Assembly (NCBI RefSeq): GCF_016234775.1
Contig: NZ_JACRAH010000062.1
Location: 26,937 to 90,936 of the forward strand
From: Aquabacterium sp.
GTDB taxonomy: Bacteria > Pseudomonadota > Gammaproteobacteria > Burkholderiales > Burkholderiaceae_C
DNA length: 64,000 nt
Direction of reading: 5' to 3'
Below, one piece after another: positions 34,818 through 43,889 of this stretch. The notes under the pieces are model-generated. The model was not told the origin of the DNA. It worked only from the letters and a program-made list of their open reading frames with translations, and did not search any database. The position numbers were made by a program, and so were the translations under genes. Positions within the stretch are counted from its first letter, which is position 1. Each line of letters opens with the position of its first letter.

Positions 34818-35591
34818 TCAGCGTGGCTTGTCCATGATGGCTTTGGCGATGCCGCGCAGGATGTGGATTTCTTCCTGGCGCAACTCGGCGCGGTTGAGCA
34901 ACTGGTTCAGGCGCGGCATCAGCTTCTTGGGCGCGGCTGGATCCAGGAAACCCAGCTGCACCAGTGCTTTTTCCCAATGATCCAGTGCGCCTTGCACGGC
35001 CGCGCCACTGGCCAGATCAACGTCTGGTGTGCGTGCCTCCACCGGGAATCCGCCCAGCGCCTGGCGCCACTCATAGGCCAACACCTGCACGGCCTGCGAC
35101 AGGTTGAGCGAACCGTAGTGGGGGTTGGTGGGGATGCTGATCACGGCATGGCAGCGGTACACATCCTCATTGGCCATGCCGTAGCGTTCACTGCCGAACA
35201 CGAAGCCCACGCGGTGGGCGGGATCGTGGCGGGCCAGTTCGCCCAGGCCTTCGCGCGGGGTGATGGTGGGTGGGCCGAAGTCGCGCGGTGTCATGGCGGT
35301 GCCGATGGCATAGGTGATGCCGTCCAGCGCTTCGGCCAGGGTGTCGGCCACGCGAGCACGCACGAGGATGTCGGCAGCGCCGCTGGCCAGGGCCACGGTT
35401 TCCTCCTGGATGAGCACGTCCTCAAAGCGGGGGCGCACCAGCACGAGATCGGAAAAGCCCATGACTTTCATCGCACGCGCCGTGGCGCCCACATTGCCGG
35501 GGTGGCTGGTGCCGATCAGGATGAATCGGGTGGGGTCGGCGGGGCCCGCAACAGGGGGGGAAGCAGGCGAAGAAAGGGGGGCAGAGCTCAT
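34818..35591 (-). CDS. trmJ: tRNA (cytidine/uridine-2'-O)-methyltransferase TrmJ
   Basis: 257 residues. SPOUT methyltransferase that 2'-O-methylates position 32 of tRNAs. N-terminal strand FILIGTSHPGNVGATARAMKVMG carries the conserved Asn, and the knot is formed by VGFVFGSERYGMANEDV and ISIPTNPHYGSLNLSQAVQVLAYEWR. The start MSSAPLSS (ATG 35591) is chosen because the upstream frame is not family-like. The trmJ-cysE order facing suhB is a Burkholderiales pattern. Confidence 0.93.
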   Translation of the reverse strand: MSSAPLSSPASPPVAGPADPTRFILIGTSHPGNVGATARAMKVMGFSDLVLVRPRFEDVLIQEETVALASGAADILVRARVADTLAEALDGITYAIGTAMTPRDFGPPTITPREGLGELARHDPAHRVGFVFGSERYGMANEDVYRCHAVISIPTNPHYGSLNLSQAVQVLAYEWRQALGGFPVEARTPDVDLASGAAVQGALDHWEKALVQLGFLDPAAPKKLMPRLNQLLNRAELRQEEIHILRGIAKAIMDKPR

Positions 35592-35884
35592 GAAAACTTC
35601 AGGATGTACGGCATGAATGCGCGATAAGCCCTTGATTCTGATCGGAATCGCTGAAAAAGGGGGTGCAAAAAGCAACAGGCTTCTATAGAATGCTCGATTC
35701 TCGCTCGTTCTTTGATCACTGCTGCGCCCCCATCCCCTGCCTGGACTTCAGTCTGGCCGGTGCTGACTGCCTTGCTCACTTGCCTGGATCTCCCCCGTTT
35801 CCAATGGGTTGATGATCGGTTTGTCGCCTTGCACTGTCGCTCTGTCATTCGTCTCAGGTGGTTTATCGGTTTCCAAGGTTAAAC

Positions 35885-36907
35885 ATGTCTCAAGCCCTGC
35901 ATCCCATGCTCAACATCGCCATCAAAGCTGCTCGCGCAGCCGGGGCGATCATCAACCGGGCCTCGCTCGACATCGAGCGACTGACTGTGATCTCGAAGTC
36001 TCACAACGACTTCGTGACCGAGGTGGACAAGGCGGCAGAAGACGCGATCATCGGCACGATCCTGGAGGCCTATCCTGGCCACGGCATCCTGGCCGAAGAA
36101 TCGGGCCGCGAACACGGCGCCCGTCACAGCGACTACGTCTGGATCATCGATCCGCTCGACGGCACCACCAACTTCATCCACGGCTTCCCGGTCTACGCGG
36201 TCTCCATCGCGCTGACCTTCCGTGGACAGATCCAGCAAGCGGTTGTGTACGACCCGAGCCGCAATGACCTGTTCTATGCGTCCAAGGGCAAGGGCGCCTA
36301 CATGAACGACCGCCGCATCCGCGTGTCCAAGCGCACCCGCATGCTGGACTCCCTGATCGGCACGGGCTTCCCCTTCCGCAAGGGCGACAATTTCCAGCGC
36401 TACATGAAGATGTTCGAAGACGTCATGGTGCAGTGCGCTGGCGTGCGTCGGCCGGGCGCTGCTTCGCTGGACCTTTGCTACGTGGCAGCCGGCTTCTACG
36501 ATGCTTTCTTTGAGACCGGCCTGAGCCCCTGGGACGTGGCCGCAGGCGCGCTGATCATCACCGAGGCCGGTGGCCTGGTGGGCAATTTCACGGGTGAGCC
36601 CGACTTCCTGTACCAGCGCGAAATCCTGGCCGGCACGCCTCGCATCTACGGCCAGATGGTCAAGACGCTGGCACCGTACACCCGCGTGATCTCTGATGCC
36701 GACGCGGCCGCCGCTGCAGCTGCCGACGGTGGCGAAGAAGGCGAAGCCGATCCGGAAGACGACGCCCTGATCCAGTCCTTGCAAGAGGCTGAAGATGCCG
36801 CGCAGGCCGCCAAGGCCGCTGAGCCAGAGAAGCCCAAGCGCACCCGCATCACGGCTGCTGCCAAGGCGGCAGAAGTGCGTGAAGGCAAGGACGACGCACC
36901 GTTCTGA
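35885..36907 (+). CDS. suhB: Inositol-1-monophosphatase SuhB with C-terminal extension
   Basis: 340 residues. The phosphatase core (about 1-265) has the metal motifs [38 protein letters not shown] and [17 protein letters not shown]. SuhB also joins the rRNA antitermination complex with NusB/NusE. Beyond the core is a tail of about 75 residues rich in Ala, Asp, Glu and Lys, ending with a basic segment ([15 protein letters not shown]). The ATG at 35885 gives [12 protein letters not shown]; a -10-like TATAGAAT is at 35684-35691, implying a leader of about 190 bases. Confidence 0.92.
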   Translation: MSQALHPMLNIAIKAARAAGAIINRASLDIERLTVISKSHNDFVTEVDKAAEDAIIGTILEAYPGHGILAEESGREHGARHSDYVWIIDPLDGTTNFIHGFPVYAVSIALTFRGQIQQAVVYDPSRNDLFYASKGKGAYMNDRRIRVSKRTRMLDSLIGTGFPFRKGDNFQRYMKMFEDVMVQCAGVRRPGAASLDLCYVAAGFYDAFFETGLSPWDVAAGALIITEAGGLVGNFTGEPDFLYQREILAGTPRIYGQMVKTLAPYTRVISDADAAAAAAADGGEEGEADPEDDALIQSLQEAEDAAQAAKAAEPEKPKRTRITAAAKAAEVREGKDDAPF

Positions 36908-36950
36908 TGCCGGGCACCCGATGCGGTGCTGCAGTTGATGATCGATGAAT

Positions 36951-36982
36951 AAAAAGGGGCGCCCGATCGGAGCGCCCCTTTT
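36951..36982. terminator. Bidirectional terminator between suhB and the phosphoesterase gene
   Basis: AAAAAGGGGCGC pairs with GCGCCCCTTTT around a short loop, and T tracts occur on both strands. It lies 43 bases after suhB and 24 bases after the end of the convergent gene. Confidence 0.85.
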
Positions 36983-37006
36983 CCTTGATGGATTGGCTTT
37001 GCTTGA

Positions 37007-39259
37007 TCAGGACGGCGCGTTGCCGCCGCGAAGCCTTTCCAGCTTGGCTTGTGCGGCGTCGGCATCCATGGGCGATACCTTGGGCTTGGTGCGCTTGGCT
37101 GCGGCCTTCTTGCCACTCAACTTGCCCTTCACGGTAGCGGTCGTCAGCGGCTGTTCGGCACCGGCCTCAGGCAACTGCGCCACATACATCAACAGCGATT
37201 CGCGCGAGCCCTCGATCGGTGGCTCGACCTGCGAGGTGAGCGCACCCTTGATCTGGGGCACGGTGATCTTCACTGGCGTGTCGTCGCGTGGGGTCTTGCG
37301 GAACTGCAGCGCGTCGGCCAGGCTGTTGGCGCGCAAGGCACCGGCACTGGCCTGCATGCGCTGCCCCAGCGGATCGAGCTTCCATTTCTCGCACAGATAG
37401 CGCAACAGGCTGGTGTGGTCAAACACGGTGGCGTTGACCTTCGCATCCAGCCAGGGCGACACCAGGATGGTGGGCACGCGCACGCCGAGTCGGTCAAAGG
37501 TCCAGTCTGACGTGTGATTGTCCGGCGGCACCGTGGCAGGCGGGCTCACGTGGTCGTAGAAACCGCCGTGTTCGTCATAGGTCACCACGAACAGGGTGGA
37601 CTTCCACAGTTCCGCGTTGCTGCGCAGGGCGTTGTAGACATTGGCCAGCAGCATCTCGCCCTTGCGGATGTCAGAGGGCGGGTGCTGGTCGTTTTCGTCC
37701 TTGCCGAAGTACTGGGGTTCGATGAAGGCGTATTCAGGGAAGTCGTTGGCATCGCCCGCGGCCATCTCATAGAAATCATCCATGTCCTTGTAGCCGCGAA
37801 AGGTGAGGTAGCGTGTCAGCAGACGCGTCATCACGATGCTTTGCGGGATGCCGGCGTGGAAGATCTTCCAGTTCACGCGCCCATCAGACAGCCGATCAAA
37901 GATCGTGTCCTGGTAGTAGATACGCATGTTCTGCGGCTCTTTCATCGACGGCATGGTCAGGTGACCCAGGCAGGTGCCGCTGTGGATGAAGAAGCGGTTT
38001 TGCCAGGTCGGGCCAGGCATGGACGAGAACCAGTGATCGCACACGGTGAAGTTGCGCGCCAGGGTGTGCAGGGCGGGCAGCGTGTCGTCCTTTGGCGTGG
38101 CACCAAAATCGAAGTAGGCCATCACCTGATCAAGCTCGGCTTGCTTGGCATCCGGGTAGCGTTGCAGGAAGCTTTCTGCAAAACCCGACATGGGGTTCGC
38201 TGCGGTGCCCAACTGCTTCATCGTGTCGTCATGCTCGTGGTTGGGGTCGCGGCCCCTGTCGAGCACCCAGGCTGCGCCAGGTTTTTGCTGAACCACGTGG
38301 CCCTTCGATGTCTTGTTGCTGCGCGGCGTGCCTTTTTGCGGGATCCCTTCCACGTCCTTGTTGAACCGGGTCATGCCGCCCAGCATCTGATCGAAGGAGC
38401 GGTTCTCCAGCATCAGCACAACCACGTGCTTGATCGGATCGTTGGCCGGCGTGGCCGAAGCCTTGACGAAGGATTCGCCGCCCAGCATGCGCAGGTGGGC
38501 GTCTTCGCGTGGCACAGAGGCCTCGCTGTGCTTGCGCAGGTAGCCTCGGCCATACATGTGGTCGGACTTGATGGCCATGCGTTTGCGGGCCTTGGTGTCC
38601 TGGTCATTGGCGTAGGTCTCGTGGGCCCGCTTGCGTGGGTCGTAGAAGCCGACGTAGCCGCCCTTGCTCACGCCGAATGAGGGCAGACCTTTTTTCTTGC
38701 TGTCAAGTTGACCCAGGAAGTCATTGCGGCCACCTTCCTGTTCTTCGGGTGTGAAGTAGAGGGGCAAGACGAAGTTGGATACCTCCACGCCGTCCACCGT
38801 ATAGCTCTGGCCCTGGACGGCATCGCACATCTCGAACCAATGGAACACCTCGACACCTGGCTTGGTGGGGTGGGGCCCCTGAACCAGCAGGTTGCCTTGC
38901 GGGTCGCCGATCAATTCGAGTGCCTCGTGGGACAGCGTGACCGTCCAGTTCTCGCCCAGTTCCTTGGACAGCTTGGTGAACACGAAGCCATAAGGGATGC
39001 CTCTGGCGTTGGTGTCGTGGTAGCCCACCGCCCCGTCGACGTCTACCTCGTCCCACAGGTAGATGATGGCGTCGCCGCGCAACTCGGCGGGGGCGTTCTT
39101 GTCCGGCTTGCTGCCGATGGCACCTTCCAGCCTCAGCGTCGCGCCGAAGCTCCAGTAGGGCTCGAAGTCATCCTTGATCTGCCGATTGATGGCCCGGATG
39201 ACGGTTTGCAGCTCGGCATCGCTGATGCCGCGGGACCGGTTGACGATGGAAATCAACAT
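37007..39259 (-). CDS. HExxE-domain and PLC/acid phosphatase-type phosphoesterase fusion
   Basis: 750 residues with no signal peptide or membrane helix. Residues about 275-700 are a phosphoesterase of the phospholipase C/AcpA family: VVVLMLENRSFDQMLGG (279-295), WFSSMPGPTWQNR, VVTYDEHGGFYDHVSPP. Residues 1-250 form a separate domain with SHEALELIGDPQGN (HExxExxxD at 111-119), YHD at 80-82 and WFEMCDAV at 141-148, suggesting a metal site like that of a protease. The tail after 715 is Lys-rich. Known family members hydrolyse phospholipids, nucleotides or phosphoproteins. The lack of a signal makes the location unclear; type VI or other export is possible. Confidence 0.8.
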   Translation of the reverse strand: MLISIVNRSRGISDAELQTVIRAINRQIKDDFEPYWSFGATLRLEGAIGSKPDKNAPAELRGDAIIYLWDEVDVDGAVGYHDTNARGIPYGFVFTKLSKELGENWTVTLSHEALELIGDPQGNLLVQGPHPTKPGVEVFHWFEMCDAVQGQSYTVDGVEVSNFVLPLYFTPEEQEGGRNDFLGQLDSKKKGLPSFGVSKGGYVGFYDPRKRAHETYANDQDTKARKRMAIKSDHMYGRGYLRKHSEASVPREDAHLRMLGGESFVKASATPANDPIKHVVVLMLENRSFDQMLGGMTRFNKDVEGIPQKGTPRSNKTSKGHVVQQKPGAAWVLDRGRDPNHEHDDTMKQLGTAANPMSGFAESFLQRYPDAKQAELDQVMAYFDFGATPKDDTLPALHTLARNFTVCDHWFSSMPGPTWQNRFFIHSGTCLGHLTMPSMKEPQNMRIYYQDTIFDRLSDGRVNWKIFHAGIPQSIVMTRLLTRYLTFRGYKDMDDFYEMAAGDANDFPEYAFIEPQYFGKDENDQHPPSDIRKGEMLLANVYNALRSNAELWKSTLFVVTYDEHGGFYDHVSPPATVPPDNHTSDWTFDRLGVRVPTILVSPWLDAKVNATVFDHTSLLRYLCEKWKLDPLGQRMQASAGALRANSLADALQFRKTPRDDTPVKITVPQIKGALTSQVEPPIEGSRESLLMYVAQLPEAGAEQPLTTATVKGKLSGKKAAAKRTKPKVSPMDADAAQAKLERLRGGNAPS

Positions 39260-39343
39260 GAGGGGCTCCTTGCGTTTTGTGTTGTCTCTTGCATGTCTGT
39301 GAGAATGGCGGGCTTATTCTGAATACGGCCAGACATTTTTACC

Positions 39344-40264
39344 ATGCAAGCCTTGCTCGATGCCATCGCCACGATGCGCATGCCCCTCGACGCCCAGCGC
39401 ATTTTCCACGGCCGAGGCGGCTTGTACCCCGGATGCGAGCAATGGACGCTGGATGCTTATCCGCCTGTGTGGGTGCTCACCAGCTTTCAGCCTGTCAGCG
39501 ACGAGGAACTGGCCGTTCTGCACGAAGCCTTGTCGGCGCGTTGGCAGGCCTTGTCTCCGGATACGCCACTGAACTGGGTCTTCCAGTATCGGCATGAGGT
39601 GCAAGCCGACACGCGGCTGATGGCCGGCAGCGTGCCCGATCCCCAGGTGGTGACCGAAAACGGTGCGAGCTTTCGGGTGCATCTGCTCAGAGGTCAGAAC
39701 CACGGCCTGTTTCTGGACATGGCAGAAGGGCGCCGCTGGGTGCGTGAGCATGTGGCGGCACGCCCAGGGATCAAGGTGCTCAACCTGTTTGCCTACACCT
39801 GCGCCTTTTCCGTGGTGGCCTTGCAGGCTGGCGCCCGGCATGTGACCAACATGGACATGAGCGGTGGCGCCTTGGGTATCGGCAAGCAGAACCATCACCT
39901 CAATGGCGGGTCGGCAGGCGCCAGCTTTTGGCCGCATGACATCTTCAGTTCCTGGGGCAAGATCAACCGCAGCGGGCCTTATGACCTGATCATCGCAGAC
40001 CCACCCACCTATCAGAAGGGCAGCTTCATTGCCGAGAAGGACTACGCACGCCTGATGCGCCGCTTGCCTGACTTGCTGATGCCGGGCGGCCACGCGATGT
40101 TGTGCCTGAACTCACCCAAGCTGGGTCCTGACTTTCTGCAGGACCTCATGCAGACCGAGGCCCCGGCCTTGAGCTTCGTTGAGCGCTTGCCTAACCCGCC
40201 CGTGTACGCGGATGTGCAGCCCGAACGGGCACTCAAGGTTCTGCTCTACAAGGCGCCGGATTGA
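39344..40264 (+). CDS. SAM-dependent RNA methyltransferase, RlmI-like
   Basis: 306 residues. The C-terminal part is a Rossmann methyltransferase of the RlmI/RlmK type: HGLFLDMAEGRRWV, VLNLFAYTCAFSVVALQAGA (SAM motif I), and IIADPPTYQKGSF (motif IV, DPPxY). The N-terminal 110 residues replace the PUA domain of RlmI. It probably methylates 23S rRNA but the site is not known. It converges with kce, the two stops being adjacent. Confidence 0.82.
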   Translation: MQALLDAIATMRMPLDAQRIFHGRGGLYPGCEQWTLDAYPPVWVLTSFQPVSDEELAVLHEALSARWQALSPDTPLNWVFQYRHEVQADTRLMAGSVPDPQVVTENGASFRVHLLRGQNHGLFLDMAEGRRWVREHVAARPGIKVLNLFAYTCAFSVVALQAGARHVTNMDMSGGALGIGKQNHHLNGGSAGASFWPHDIFSSWGKINRSGPYDLIIADPPTYQKGSFIAEKDYARLMRRLPDLLMPGGHAMLCLNSPKLGPDFLQDLMQTEAPALSFVERLPNPPVYADVQPERALKVLLYKAPD

Positions 40265-41083
40265 TCAGCCCTGGGCCATGTGCAGGATCTGCCTGGCCTC
40301 GGCGGGCGTGGCCACAAGGCGCCCCAGTTCGCCAGCGAGGCGGGCCACGCGTGCCACCAGCTGGGCATTGCTGACGGCCAACTCGCCCTTGCGGTAGAAG
40401 ATGTTGTCTTCGAAACCCACCCGTACATGGCCGCCCAGCAAGATGGCCATGGTGGTCAGGGGTAACTGGGCTGCACCGATGCCGGCAACCGTCCAGGTGG
40501 CATCTGGCGGCAGTTCGGACAGCATGTACATCAAGGCTTGCGGTGTGCCCGCCATCCCGCCCGGCACGCCCAGCACGAAATCGACGTGGGCGGGGCTGGG
40601 TAGCGCACCTTTGGCCAGCCATCGCCTGGCCGTGGCCAGCATGCCGCTGTCGAAGATCTCCAGTTCCGGCTTCACACCTTGCAGTTGCATCTCGCGCGCA
40701 TAAGCGTCGATATCAGCAGGGTGGTTGTAGAACACATCACCACCAAAGTTGACCGAGCCCATGGAGAGCGTGGCCATCTCCGGGCGCAGGGCGACCGGCG
40801 CCAGGCGTTCCTGCGCCGTCATGCCCACGGCGCCGCCGGTCGAGATCTGCACGATCACCTCGCAGCGCTGGCGCACCTCATCCATGATCTGCCTGTAAAC
40901 CTCTTTGTCCTGCGTGGGCGAGCCGTCCGGCCAGCGGGCATGCACGTGCACGATGCTGGCGCCGGCCTCGGCACATGCAGCAGCGGCGATACCTATCTCT
41001 TCGGGCGTGATGGGCAGTGCAGGCTGCTGATCTCGGGTGACCTCGGCGCCCGTGAGGGCTGCGGTGATGATGAGCTTGTCCAT
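40265..41083 (-). CDS. kce: 3-keto-5-aminohexanoate cleavage enzyme
   Basis: 272 residues of the BKACE (DUF849) family. Kce condenses 3-keto-5-aminohexanoate with acetyl-CoA and cleaves it to acetoacetate and 3-aminobutyryl-CoA. Zn-binding and active-site residues lie in IVHVHARWPDGSPTQD, QISTGGAVGMTAQERLAP and GGHVRVGFEDNIFYRKG. It is the last gene of the lysine operon; AAGGAG precedes the ATG. Context makes the specific activity very likely. Confidence 0.9.
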   Translation of the reverse strand: MDKLIITAALTGAEVTRDQQPALPITPEEIGIAAAACAEAGASIVHVHARWPDGSPTQDKEVYRQIMDEVRQRCEVIVQISTGGAVGMTAQERLAPVALRPEMATLSMGSVNFGGDVFYNHPADIDAYAREMQLQGVKPELEIFDSGMLATARRWLAKGALPSPAHVDFVLGVPGGMAGTPQALMYMLSELPPDATWTVAGIGAAQLPLTTMAILLGGHVRVGFEDNIFYRKGELAVSNAQLVARVARLAGELGRLVATPAEARQILHMAQG

Positions 41084-41098
41084 GATGAGGCTCCTTGC

Positions 41099-41518
41099 TC
41101 AGCTTCGATTGCTGCCCCGCTGGCATGTGGCCGGGACCACGCAGGTGCCCGTGGCGCGACAGACGACCACAGGCTCCGCCAGCACATCGCAAGCAGAGGG
41201 CTGCCCGGGGATAGGGGCTGCCGCGATGACTTTGCGCGCTTCGAATACCATCTTGCGAGAGGTCTTGCCCATGGATTCAATGCGGCCGATGGCCTCGATG
41301 TAGTCGCCTGCATGCACGGGCGCGAGGAACTCGACCTTGTCGTACGCGACAAACAGGCCCTCATCACCATCGCTGCGGATCAGCAGTTCGGTGGCGACGT
41401 CGCCAAACAGTTGCAGCATGCGTGCACCGTCAACCAGGTTGCCGGCGTAGTGCGCTTCGTGGGCGCTGATGCGCAGTCGGATGAGACTGGTGATCTGGCT
41501 GGTGATGGGCGTGTCCAT
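41099..41518 (-). CDS. kal: 3-aminobutyryl-CoA ammonia-lyase
   Basis: 139-residue hotdog-fold protein. Kal removes ammonia from 3-aminobutyryl-CoA to give crotonyl-CoA. Characteristic are [36 protein letters not shown] and [23 protein letters not shown]. The ATG at 41518 is chosen as it starts just before the family region; the frame upstream is not coding-like. It lies 15 bases before kce and 29 bases after kamE. Confidence 0.88.
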   Translation of the reverse strand: MDTPITSQITSLIRLRISAHEAHYAGNLVDGARMLQLFGDVATELLIRSDGDEGLFVAYDKVEFLAPVHAGDYIEAIGRIESMGKTSRKMVFEARKVIAAAPIPGQPSACDVLAEPVVVCRATGTCVVPATCQRGSNRS

Positions 41519-41547
41519 GGTGTGCGCTCCAGATTGACTGATGTCGT

Positions 41548-42330
41548 TCAGCGTGCAAGCTCGGGTGCTTGGTGAGTCGCGTTGCGCCGTGCCCATTCAT
41601 CGATGGCGAATGAGGCCACGTTCTCGGCATAACAACCCGTTCCGAAGCCCGCGTCATAGCCCAGCTCCTTGGCCAGTTCGTGGCTGATGCGTGGCCCTCC
41701 CACAATGAGGATGACGTGCTCACGCAGGCCCTCGGCTTCGAGGATGTCGGACAGGCGGGTCAGGTTGTCCAGGTGGATGTTCTTTTGCGTGACAACCTGC
41801 GACACCAGGATCACGTCGGCTTTTTCCTCGATGGCGCGGGCCACCAGTTCTTCGGAGTCCACCTGGGCACCCAGGTTGATGGCGCGCATCTCGTGGTAAC
41901 TCTCCAGCCCCTTGTGCCCGTTGTAGCCCTTCATGTTCATGATGGCGTCAATGCCCACGGTGTGTGCGTCGGTTTCAATGCAGGCGCCCACCACCACCAT
42001 CTTGCGCCCCATGAGCGTGGCGATCTTCTGGTTGATGGCCTCTTTGTCAAGCACCTCGAATTCGGGCTTGGCCACCTTGATGCCGCTCAGGTCCACGCGG
42101 TGCTTGCACTGGCCATAGACCACGTAGAAGGAAAAGCCGGGGCCCATGGCTTCACAGTGCACCACGGCGGGCTCATCCAGGCCCATCTGAAGGGCCAGTT
42201 GCCGTGCGGCCTCCTTGCTGTTCTCGTCCAGCGCCACAGGCAGCGTGAAGGAAACTTGCACGCGCCCGTCATCCATGGTGTCGCCATAGGGCTTGACCCA
42301 TCTGGGTGTGTGTTGCAGTGCGTCTTTCAT
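41548..42330 (-). CDS. kamE: Lysine 5,6-aminomutase beta subunit
   Basis: 260 residues. Binds adenosylcobalamin and, with KamD, moves the 6-amino group of beta-lysine to carbon 5. The B12 motif is [10 protein letters not shown] (DxHxxG), and the Rossmann part continues GADVILV-like [15 protein letters not shown] and [26 protein letters not shown]. An N-terminal dimerisation domain includes [22 protein letters not shown]. It overlaps kamD by 4 bases. Confidence 0.94.
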   Translation of the reverse strand: MKDALQHTPRWVKPYGDTMDDGRVQVSFTLPVALDENSKEAARQLALQMGLDEPAVVHCEAMGPGFSFYVVYGQCKHRVDLSGIKVAKPEFEVLDKEAINQKIATLMGRKMVVVGACIETDAHTVGIDAIMNMKGYNGHKGLESYHEMRAINLGAQVDSEELVARAIEEKADVILVSQVVTQKNIHLDNLTRLSDILEAEGLREHVILIVGGPRISHELAKELGYDAGFGTGCYAENVASFAIDEWARRNATHQAPELAR

Positions 42331-43889
42331 GATGCGCGCTCCTCGTTCATGCCGGGCAGCATCAGCTCAGGGAAGGGGTTGAAGTAGTCGTTTGACTTGG
42401 CGACGACACCGTCCAGGCCCTTGCCACCCGTCAACGTGCGCGAGATGTCGGCGAAGGTGCCTTTGGCAATGGCTGTGGGCAGGCCCGTCTGCTCGATCTG
42501 GGCCAGCAGCTCGGTGGTTTCCGCCAGCACCTGCTGGGCCCGGCGCTCGATCTGGCCACCCGGGGTGAAGCTGATCTCCGCATGCAAGTCGCGCATGGTG
42601 CCGAACACGTACTTCGCGTTCTGGATGGCCAGGAAGCGGTCCTGGATGAAGGGTGTGTGGATGGCTTCCGTCATCATGCCCAGCAGGTGGATGTTCTGCT
42701 GCGTGAGCACGCTCACGACGTTGAACAGCGCATCCTGAACGTGGCCTTTGAAGATGTTGCCCGTCATGTGCTTGGTGGGCGGCATGTACTTGAGGCAGGC
42801 CTCGGGGAAGACCTGGCGCACCAGTTGCGCATGGGCCAGCTCCCACAGGAAGCCGTTGTCCAGCCCCGGGTTGATCTCGAAGGCGTGGCCCAGGCCCATC
42901 TGGTCGGGCTTCAGGCCTGACAGGTAGGCGAACTGCTCGTTGATGAGCTGAGAGGCCAGCACGGTGTGGGCGGCTTCATAGGCGTCCGCCGTGGTGAGGT
43001 AGTTGTCTTCGCCCGTGTTGATGATGATGCCGGCGTAGCCATTGACCATGCGCGAGAAGAACTGGTCAATGAAGGTGCGCTGCATGTTGATGTCTCGAAA
43101 GATGATCCCGTACATCGAGTCGTTGAGCATCATGTCCAGGCGCTCCATGGCGCCCATGGCGGCGATCTCCGGCATGCACAGGCCCGAGCAGTAGTTGGTC
43201 AGGCGGATGTAGCGACCGATCTTGCGGCCGACCTCGTCCAGGGCCGCGCGCATGAGCTTGAAGTTCTCCTGCGTGGCATAGGTGCCGCCAAAGCCTTCCG
43301 TGGTGGCGCCATAGGGCACGTAGTCCAGCAGGCTCTGGCCGGTGGAGCGGATCACGGCGATGATGTCGGCGCCTTGCTCGGCGGCAGCGCAAGCCTGGGT
43401 GATGTCCTCGTAGATGTTGCCCGTGGCCACGATGAGGTAGAGCCAGGGCGTGGGGGCTTCGCCGGTTTCACCGATGGCCGCATCGCGCGTGGCACGGTGC
43501 CGGGCGATGTGGGCGCACATGTGCTCGGCCATGGCGCTGGCCTTCTGGCGTGCGGCTGCGTCGTCTCTTGGGCGTTGCAGGATCAGTTGGCCATCGGCCA
43601 CCGCCTGTGCCACTTGCTGGATGCTCATGCCGTGCGTGCTCATCGCGCCGGCCACGATGGCCGCAGCACCATGCTGCAGCAAGCCTTGGTCTTGCAGATG
43701 GCTCACCAGGCGATTGGGCAGGGGCACCTGGTTGTCATCGACATCGTCCACGCCCATCAGTCGCAGCGTGGCCCGCTCGACAGCTGTGGTCGTGAAGTGG
43801 TGCATGTCGTCGTAGACCTGGTGTGCGATGCGTCGGGCAGCGGTCCGGGCGCGGTCGATCTGCGCTTGATCCAGGGCGAGGTGGCTCAT
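42327..43889 (-). CDS. kamD: Lysine 5,6-aminomutase alpha subunit
   Basis: 520 residues, normal for the family. Provides most of the TIM barrel that binds PLP and substrate. Conserved runs include VPYGATTEGFGGTYATQENFKLMR, NYCSGLCMPEIAAMGA and MMTEAIHTPFIQDRFLAIQNAKYVFG. The ATG at 43889 has GAGGGAAC upstream and overlaps the previous gene by 4 bases; the open frame beyond it is antisense noise. Requires the B12 subunit KamE encoded next. Confidence 0.94.
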   Translation of the reverse strand: MSHLALDQAQIDRARTAARRIAHQVYDDMHHFTTTAVERATLRLMGVDDVDDNQVPLPNRLVSHLQDQGLLQHGAAAIVAGAMSTHGMSIQQVAQAVADGQLILQRPRDDAAARQKASAMAEHMCAHIARHRATRDAAIGETGEAPTPWLYLIVATGNIYEDITQACAAAEQGADIIAVIRSTGQSLLDYVPYGATTEGFGGTYATQENFKLMRAALDEVGRKIGRYIRLTNYCSGLCMPEIAAMGAMERLDMMLNDSMYGIIFRDINMQRTFIDQFFSRMVNGYAGIIINTGEDNYLTTADAYEAAHTVLASQLINEQFAYLSGLKPDQMGLGHAFEINPGLDNGFLWELAHAQLVRQVFPEACLKYMPPTKHMTGNIFKGHVQDALFNVVSVLTQQNIHLLGMMTEAIHTPFIQDRFLAIQNAKYVFGTMRDLHAEISFTPGGQIERRAQQVLAETTELLAQIEQTGLPTAIAKGTFADISRTLTGGKGLDGVVAKSNDYFNPFPELMLPGMNEERAS

